64,000 nucleotides of DNA from Hordeum vulgare subsp. vulgare (lineage: Eukaryota > Streptophyta > Magnoliopsida > Poales > Poaceae): the NCBI RefSeq assembly GCF_904849725.1, contig NC_058523.1:110486189-110550188 (forward strand), read 5' to 3'. The position numbers were made by a program, and so were the translations under genes. This document shows positions 57,285 through 64,000 of the stretch, piece by piece. The notes beneath the pieces were generated by a model. It made no database searches and had not been told where the DNA came from. It saw only the letters and a list, made by a program, of their open reading frames with translations. The first letter of the stretch is position 1; each line of letters begins with the position of its first letter.

Positions 57285-58203
57285 TCGTGCATCCAAATCC
57301 TAAAACCAAATTTGTGCCAAATGAGTCCACCATACCTACCTATATGCGGTATTTCAACATCGTTTCAAGTAAATTTGCAAGTGCCGACTATAATTTTCAA
57401 AATAATATTCTGTTTTGTGTGCCCGTACCGCTCATGAAGCAGCGAGGGGTGGCCGGTATCTTCCATTTTAAATAGGGTTTTCTCAAGATGCGTATGTATT
57501 CACTTGTCATTGCATGAGAGTATGGCGGTGATAGAGATGCCTAGTCCCAAAAAGGAAAAAATATATTTTATGTTTTCAAATAATAAATCCTTTGGACAGT
57601 GTTGGCATGGAAGGCACCCGTGGATACAGCTAGCCACGGAATGTGAAAGAATGGTGGAAAAGGAATAAAATGTATTTTTAGTTTGGGAACCGCCTATATT
57701 TTTTTTACCATGGAGGATATTGGAAACCCTTAGTCGTTCTCCTTGACAGGAAAAGCATGCCACCTAAAAAAATCATCTCTAAGTTTTTCACTTTGAGCAA
57801 CGACACCTCTATAAATCCCTGCTTCCCTTTGTGAAGGGCCTGTCTATTTATTTTATGCAATTTGTTTTTTTGAATTTGAGTCTCCATCTTCTCTTATAAA
57901 GCCCCAACTAAGGAACACTATTATCACACTTGAGCATTGGATGTAGTTAATATTTGAGTATGTTGCACGAATGGATCAATGATAGAGCATAATGGGCTAG
58001 GGATAACGTTCTTTCGCGTTGATATTTTGAAAGACTTAGATGCTTGTTGATATGCTTGAGTATTGAAGTCTTCATGTCAAATTATAGACTATATTGCTTT
58101 GTATCATCTACAAGTCCATATGCCCATGCTGAAAGAAAAGTAATATGATGAACTTGAGAGATAACATTTTACAATCAACAAGTATGTTTTTATCATTTAC
58201 CTA

Positions 58204-58237
58204 CTAGAGGACGAGCATGAATTAAGCTTGGGGATGC
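58204..58237 (+). promoter_or_regulatory. Element V hairpin and terminal polypurine tract
   Basis: CTAG, AGGA, CGAG (one mismatch in the stem), then AAGCTTGGGGATGC to the LTR. Confidence 0.6.
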
Positions 58238-59776
58238 TGATACGTCTCCAACATATCTATAATTTTTTATTGTTCTATGCTCTTATGTTATCATTCTTGG
58301 ATGTTGAATAATCATTTTATAGTAGTTTTATATCCTTTTTTGGGACTAACCTATTGACATAGTGCCTGGTGCGAGTTGTTGTTTTTTGCTATTTTTTCCT
58401 TCGCATAAAATCCATATCAAACGAGGTCCAATTGCCACGAAACTTCACGAAGATATTTTTTCACCAGAAGGAAACTTGGGAGCCAAGATTGAGCAGCAGC
58501 CAAGGCCCACTAGACACCACGGCGTGCCAGAGGCCCCTAGCACAACCTGGTGTCTAGTGGGGCCCTCCTGAAGCTTCTGCACCGCTTGTGAGCTCTATAA
58601 ATACCCCAATATTCCAAAAACCCTAGAAGAATTGACGAAAAATTGTTTCAACCGCCGCAAGTTCCAGAGCCACGAAAACCAATCTAGAGCCTTTTCCAAA
58701 GAAGAACACGATCATGGAGGGGTTCACCATCTGCATTGGTGTTCCTCCCATGATGCGTGAGTAGTTCATATCAGACCTACGGGTCTGTAGGAAGTAGCTA
58801 GATGGATTTCCCTCTCGTTTTGTTTCTCAATACAACGGTCTCTTGGAGATCCATATGATGTAACTCTTTCTTTTGCAGCGTGTTTGTTGGGATCCGATGA
58901 ATTGTTAGTTTACGATCAGATCTATGGAAACGTATTCATGCTTGATTATTATAGCCTCGTATTTCTTCTCCGAAATTTGGTTTTGTCTGGCCAACTTGAT
59001 CTTTTTATCTTGCAATGGGAAGAGGTGCTTTGTGATGGGTTCGATCTTGCGGTACTCAATATCAGTGACACAAAGAGACATGACACGCATGTATCGTTGC
59101 CATTAAGATAAAAATATGGGGTCTATTCCTACATGAATAGATCTTGTCTACATCATGTCATTGTTCTTAAGGCATTACTCCGTTTCTCCATGAACTCAAT
59201 ACACTAGATGCATGCTGGATAGCGGTGTATGTGTGGAGTAATAGAAGTAGATGCAGGCAGAAGTGGGTCTACTTATTTTGGACGTGATGCCTATATACAT
59301 GATCATTGTCATGAACATCGTCATAATTATTTGCTTTTCTATCAATTGCCCAACAGTACTTTGTCTACCCACCACTTGTTATTTTCTCGAGAGAAGCCAC
59401 TAGTGAAACCTACAACCCTCGGGTCTACTTCACATCATCTATTTGCAATCTCTACTTTGGTATTTGCTTTTCTACTTAATTTGCTCTTTTGTTCTCAAAT
59501 CTATAATATCAAAAAACGCAAAAATACCTTGCTGCGTTCTATTTACTATCACTCTTATTTGCATCTATCAATTTATCCTTACTTTACCCACGAGGGATTG
59601 AAAACCCCTCTACGCGTTGGGTTGCGAGGATTTGCTATTTGTGTGCAGGGGTTGCTTACCTAGTCTTGTGGATCTTCCTACTGGATTGATACCTTGGTTT
59701 CTTAACTGAGGGAAATACTTGTTGTCATTGTGCTACATCACCCTTTAAGCTTGGAGGGAGACCAACACACCCGTGA
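58238..59776 (+). mobile_element. Element V 3' LTR
   Basis: Starts TGATACGTCTCCAACATATC. The exact end is uncertain: similarity to the 5' LTR stops at about 59769-59776, then Gypsy pol sequence begins. Confidence 0.8.
58507..58603 (+). promoter_or_regulatory. Element V LTR core promoter: inverted repeat plus TATA
   Basis: CCACTAGACACCA (58507-58519) pairs with TGGTGTCTAGTGG (58548-58560); TATAAATA at 58596-58603, 36 bp after the arm. The arm sequence differs completely from the ACAAGCC type of X and W. Confidence 0.7.
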
Positions 59777-59980
59777 CAGACGTCACATATCTATCCAAAC
59801 AGCCATGTCCTCACGAAGAGGACTACACTATTCATGATCTTGAGTTGGCAGCTGTAGTTCATGCCTTGAAGACATGGCAACATTAACTTCTAGGGAAGCA
59901 ACGTGAGATATACACAAACCACAAGAGTTTGAAGTATGTTTTCACTCCAAAGGAATTGAACATGAGGCAATGTCGTGGTT
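59777..59980 (+). pseudogene. Gypsy RNase H fragment flanking V
   Basis: Translation gives PHEEDYTIHDLELAAVVHAL, KTWQH, a TAA (59884-59886), then GKQREIYTNHKSLKYVF and KELNMRQ. This is the RNase H/RT-connection block of a Gypsy pol, with Asn where the last catalytic Asp (TDHKSL) is expected. Only about 68 codons remain. It is cut by the V LTR on the left and by an unassigned repeat on the right. Confidence 0.8.
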
Positions 59981-60327
59981 TTGTCACGGTAGATGCCATG
60001 GGGTGGCTTATCGAGTGTGGTTGGGGCCAAAGTGCGTCGACGGGCTCCGAAGGCGAGATTGGGAACAAGCGGTGCAAGACACATGATGTACCCAGGTCCG
60101 AGGCTCTCCATGGGAGGTAATACCCCTAGTATTGCCTCATCTAGTATGCGGTGAGCAAACAATACAGCGATGCTCCTTGAGCTGTGTTTCGGAGGAGGAA
60201 GAAGGAGCTATCTCTCTCTTCTTGCCTCTCATGTATGTGTGTGTGTGTGGAGCTATGGGGGTGACTCCAGCTAAAGCTGTTTCAACCCCTCTACATGGCA
60301 GACTGTCGGGGGTTTTATAGGCCAACC
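59981..60327. mobile_element. Unassigned GC-rich repeat U, left part
   Basis: Starts near GTTTTGTCACGGTAGATGCC and has no ORF. A TG-dinucleotide run is at 60233-60250. It continues at 63752 beyond element T. The sequence resembles an LTR or another repeat terminus, but I cannot name it or its strand. Confidence 0.4.
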
Positions 60328-61350
60328 TGATAGAGGCGAGGGTGTCCCGATCTTTCGATGAGATGGTGGTTATCGATTTTGGGGATAGGACTTTGACGAT
60401 CCGTCTACAAACGTGCATGATGTTGCGCCTTAGCAATCGCTAAACCAACTCCAAGAGGTTATTGACCACGCCGGAGCACGATCAACATGACCACAAAGGT
60501 CTCTTCCTGCAAGAAATCAAAGAACAAGCAAGAATATGTAAAAGCAATCTGAATATTGCGAATATATGTGAAGTATTGGTAAGGGTGGGAATCCGAAAGC
60601 GGTCTTGGTCTGGTCGTTGGACACAAACGAAGTACACGAAGTTACCGTGGCTAACTTTTAACTAAACAAATCCCAAGCAAAAAAGATAGTAGGTTGATCT
60701 ACTTATATAGGAGCAACGGGTGGCGGCCAAGGAGGTGACATGACGTCCCAAGGCAGCCTAAAACTAACCCCACGTCGTACAAGGCCTATGGGCCCAAGTG
60801 GAGGTTATGCAACACCTTTGGACTTGTAGTTTGACTCGGATTCTGATGCAATGTCAGATTATTTTGTCAATATCTCCATGCTCCGAACGAAATTTAAGGT
60901 GATTCCAATTGGGCTGGAACGTACATAAAATCTACTTTCCAACAAAGAAATAATCATCCAAGTTGGAGTCCGTATGAAAAAGTTGTTGGCGTTTTGAGAC
61001 AGGTATGTCTGTGTAGTCCAAATTTGAGTCCAAAACGTGAGAGACTTGGACTTTATCTTCTCTTGGGCTAAAAGTGACGTGAGAGAACTTCTTGAACAAC
61101 ACATACTCATTTCCTTTGATGTGAGAGGACTTCTTGAACAACACTTAATCATTTCCTCTTCCTTTATCTTCACACGCGATTCGTGCAAGCGTCCGACAAT
61201 TCTGCATTTAGGCATGGAGTAAAAATAGGTGAAGTATTTTTGTTTCAATAACATAAATAAACTATTGCATAATTATTATAATAAGTCACCTCACAAATAT
61301 GCAAATATGAAACATTTTTGGTCGTATCCAGGGTAGCCATGTCCTCATCC
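60328..61350 (-). mobile_element. Element T 3' LTR (1023 bp)
   Basis: On the plus strand it runs from TGATAGAGGCGAGGGTGTCC to CATGTCCTCATCC. A minus-strand TATATAA at 60703-60709 is the likely TATA box. Confidence 0.8.
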
Positions 61351-61366
61351 TCCTCCCCTTTTTGAA
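61351..61366 (-). promoter_or_regulatory. Element T polypurine tract
   Basis: Minus strand AAAAAGGGGAGGAGG abuts the 3' LTR. It fixes the orientation of T. Confidence 0.7.
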
Positions 61367-61857
61367 AATAAAGTTGTCCTCGACGTTGCTTAATCTGAAA
61401 TATGGCCAAGAAAAGAGACAAAGCATACATGTTGTATATGTATATGTCATACATTTTTACTTCCCTTGTTTTTTTCACATATAACACATGTATACATGAG
61501 TAACTTTCATATGTCATGAAATATAAAGCCAAAATATCATCACAAAAAGTAGAAGGCATGAAAATATTGCAACTCGTTTGCATATATAAGTGAAGTCCTT
61601 ATTCATATCAAAAGATTGACAATGCTCAGCATTAAACCATCCTAACATTGGTGAATACACTTTCATTGTTTCAAATTTACATGCTACAACATGCTTAAAT
61701 AAACAAACATGCAACAAGTCATTTGACACAGATTCATCACCAAGATTAGAGGTCATATTAAAATGACTAAACACTGGCACAATTATTTAAAAAAAATATT
61801 TGATGCAAATTTTATTTATTCTACGACTCACATGGTTCTTTCTCATCAACAGTTAAT
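61367..61857 (-). other. Element T internal non-coding remnant
   Basis: AT-rich sequence between gag and the polypurine tract with GTCGAGGACAACTTTATTTT (minus) near 61366-61385, the usual end region of the parent element. No pol motif. Confidence 0.5.
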
Positions 61858-62719
61858 TCAATTCATCAACATTGTTGATATTTTAGTTATTTGATCACTT
61901 GGCAAAGTCAAATCATGAATATAGTCCTCTAAAATAGGTGGTGTGACCAAAGTAATGGGTAGCTCATCAGAGGGTACATTGCAATTGATAATGCATTCAT
62001 CATACTCATGTGGAGGTGGAAGATAAGTACCTTTGTATTTACCTCTTATGATCAACTCAGATGATGTACGCACTCTCGATGGTAACATGTCACATGGTAA
62101 AGGTGATGTAGCCCTCACAACAATTGATGTGGTTGTCATTGTACGCCCACTAGTTGAAAGAACAACCATATCAACTCTTGGAATACGCACCTTGCGCTCG
62201 TTCTCCTTTTGGGCAACACGTCATTTTATTTCCTGTTCAGCTCTGCGAGCAAGACGAAACAAATGTTCCATAGGATAACACTTTTCATGAATTACTATCT
62301 CCTGAATATCATGGTTTAATCCTCCCCAAAATCTATCCATAAAATCTTCTTCATTTTCTTCTAATGAGGAATGGAACAAGGTCGTTTGTAAATCATCATA
62401 ATATTTTGTTACAGTGTCACTACCTTGTTTTAAATGTTGTAACTTTTTAATCATGTCACGAGTATAATAAGCAGGAGCGAAAGTGTTTCTCATGGCAAGT
62501 TTAAAATCATCCCAAGTAGTAGGTATATAATGAGGGTGTAACCGACAATATCCGCTCCACCAAACTGAAGCATAACCAGTGAAAGAACTAACCGCGACCT
62601 TAACTTTCTTATGTTCAGAAAAATTGTGGGAAGAAAATATATCATTTATTTCAAACTTCCATTCAATATATAAAGCATGTCTAAAACGGGCATTAAATGG
62701 TGGTATAGAAAGATTAACT
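61858..62719 (-). pseudogene. Element T gag fragment
   Basis: One frame on the minus strand from 62719 to 61858 with a single TGA at 62221-62223. It contains SIPPFNARFRHALYIEWKFE, GYASVWWSGYCRLH, TTWDDFKLAMRNTFAPAYYT, KLQHLKQGSDTVTKYYDDLQ and EDFMDRFWGGLNHDIQ, the retrotransposon gag core. The N-terminus is missing (first codons abut the LTR) and no zinc knuckle is left. It would bind RNA and assemble particles in an intact relative. Confidence 0.8.
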
Positions 62720-63746
62720 TGATAGAGGCGAGGGTGTCCCGATCTTTCGATGAGATGGTGGCTATCGATTTCGTGGATACTACTTTGATGATCCGACTAC
62801 AAACGTGCACGGCGTTGTGCCTTAGCAATTGTTAAACCAACTCCAAGAGGTTATTGACCATGCCGGAACATGATCAACCTGACCACGAAGGTCTCTTCCC
62901 GCAAGCAATCGAAGAACACGTAAGAATATGAAAAAGCAATCTGAATATTGCGAATATATATAAAGTATTGATAAGGGTGGGGACCCGGAAGCGGTCTTGG
63001 TCTGGTCATTGGACACAAACAAAGTACACAAAGATGCAATGGCTAACTTTTAACTAAACAAATCCCAAGCAAAAAGATACTAGGTTGATGTACTTATCTA
63101 GGAGCAAGGGGTGGCGGCCAAGGAGGTGGGAGGACATCCCAAGGCAGCCTAAAACTAACCCTATGTCGTACATGGCCTATGTGCCCAAGTGGAGGTGATG
63201 CAACACCTTTGGACTTGTTGTTTGACTCGGATTTTGGTGCAATGTCAGTTTGTTTCGCCAGTATCTCCATGCTCCGAATGAATTTTAAGGTGATTCCAAT
63301 TGGGCTGGAAGGTACGTAAAATCTACTTTCCAATAAAAAAAGAACCACCCAATTCGGAGTCCGTATGAGAAAGTTGTTGAAGTTTTAAGACAGGTATGTC
63401 TGTCTGTGAAGTCCGAATGTGAGTCGAGAACGTGAGAGACATGGACTTTACCTTCTCTTGGGCTAAAAGTGATGCGAGGTAACTTCTTGAATATCACATA
63501 ATCATGTCCTTTAATGTGAGAGGGCTTCTTAAACAACACTTAATCATTTCCTATTCCTTTATCTTCACACGTGATTCGTGCAAGCGTTCAACAATTCTGC
63601 ATTTAGGCATGGAGTAAAAATAGGTGAAGTATTTTCGTTCCGGATAACATAAATAAATTACTGCATAATTATTATAAGAAATTGCCCCACAAATATGCAA
63701 ATATGAAATATTTTTGATCTTACCCAAGGTAGCCATGTCCTCATCA
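62720..63746 (-). mobile_element. Element T 5' LTR (1027 bp)
   Basis: Highly similar to the left LTR throughout, ending (plus strand) GTAGCCATGTCCTCATCA. Confidence 0.8.
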
Positions 63747-63751
63747 CAACC

Positions 63752-64000
63752 TCTGGGCTTACAATACGTAAGAATAATGGGAGCGCGTCCCGACTGGGAG
63801 CCTCTTCAGTCGGTCGTTGGTCTCGCCGTCTGCGCGGCCCCGTCGGCTGTAAGGCCCGTCGTCGGTAGGGTCCCATCGATGTGGGGGCCCACTGGCTGGT
63901 CGTCATCATTGGCGCATGCCAATGAGGCCACAGCGTGGCCCACACTGTACATTCAATGTATCGTCTCGCCTGGTCGTAGTCGGCTTTGGTCAGCTGTATG
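63752..64000. mobile_element. Unassigned GC-rich repeat U, right part
   Basis: Continues U after T and runs off the window. GC-rich, no ORF, no motif I recognise. Confidence 0.4.

Larger units (their letters stand above)
55516..58203 (+). other. Element V 3' non-coding region
   Basis: 2.7 kb without coding potential. Contains stem-loop TTGGGAGGCAACCCAA (55565-55580), polypurine-tract pair (56160, 56216), five CTTCACTTATAT-type repeats (56445-56670) and a 227-bp tandem duplication (56854-57284). Confidence 0.7.
51938..59776 (+). mobile_element. Element V: non-autonomous Gypsy element related to W and Y
   Basis: 5' LTR remnant 51938-52645 (the first ~840 bp are missing where Z begins), internal 52646-58237, 3' LTR 58238 to about 59776. 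The internal region lacks gag, protease and polymerase; it has an accessory ORF (52887-55515, split by the Angela LTR) like that of Y. Leader, internal polypurine-tract pair, stem-loop and terminal tract all match Y and W. Confidence 0.85.
60328..63746 (-). mobile_element. Element T: short gag-only Gypsy element, TSD CAACC
   Basis: 3419 bp. LTRs are 60328-61350 (3' LTR) and 62720-63746 (5' LTR), in minus orientation because the polypurine tract (minus AAAAAGGGGAGGAGG, 61351-61366) adjoins the left LTR. Identical CAACC flanks at 60323-60327 and 63747-63751. The internal region is 1369 bp with a damaged gag and no pol. Gag sequence joins the 5' LTR end directly, so leader and primer-binding site are missing. 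The gag type and tract suggest a derivative of a Del/Tekay-like element (inference). Confidence 0.85.

Noticed and set aside
60137..60436. Minus-strand frame crossing the U/T border
   Set aside because: It spans an insertion junction fixed by the CAACC TSD, so it cannot be an ancestral gene.

Overview
This window is intergenic DNA from a large-genome grass of the wheat tribe (Triticeae: wheat, Aegilops, barley or rye). It holds no host gene that I can support. Almost every base can be assigned to LTR retrotransposons, mostly Ty3/Gypsy, nested inside one another. The tribe is suggested by a solo LTR at 53498-55265 with the beginning and end expected of the Angela/BARE-1/WIS Copia family, by many LTRs starting TGATACGTC, and by primer-binding sites matching the 3' end of tRNA-Asp. 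Family names other than Angela are tentative because no library could be searched. Element letters A-D and R-Z are mine.

Layout, left to right. (1) 1-9805: element A, a Tat-lineage Gypsy element on the minus strand (gag, protease, RT, two RNase H domains, integrase). Beyond its integrase lie a palindromic ~70-bp tandem array and an intron-containing antisense gene of the kind carried by plant Tat elements. (2) 9806-15110: the 3' end of an Athila-type element, B, broken by two solo LTRs (C and D). (3) 15111-51937: element Z, a second minus-strand Tat-like element, cut into four pieces by Y (16474-37246), a solo LTR (38219-39753) and W (42188-50397). Y is interrupted in its own 5' LTR by X (17201-30595), an Athila-lineage gag-pol element, and the X protease is interrupted by a 3.2-kb solo LTR, R (20076-23297). 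(4) 51938-59776: element V, whose 5' LTR is truncated at Z and whose accessory ORF is split by the Angela solo LTR. (5) 59777-64000: a Gypsy RNase H scrap, an unassigned GC-rich repeat (U), and T (60328-63746), a short gag-only element.

Exact or near-exact 5-bp target-site duplications (TSDs) fix the ends of C, D, X, R, the 38219 solo LTR, W, Angela and T. The inferred order of events is: RNase H scrap, then V, then Z, then Y, then X, then R. X is the only plus-strand element with a nearly full gag-pol. W carries only gag-protease, and Y and V carry a different, unnamed ORF, so W, Y and V must have used proteins made elsewhere.

The most interesting signals are structural and shared by several element families: an inverted repeat ending about 36 bp upstream of the LTR TATA box, with different arm sequences in different families; internal copies of the polypurine tract that match each family's own terminal tract; an AGGA-loop hairpin just before the tract; an LTR-like promoter module placed before a small third ORF in X; a shared accessory protein in Y and V; and LTRs that contain a copy of the primer-binding site 22 bp from their end.
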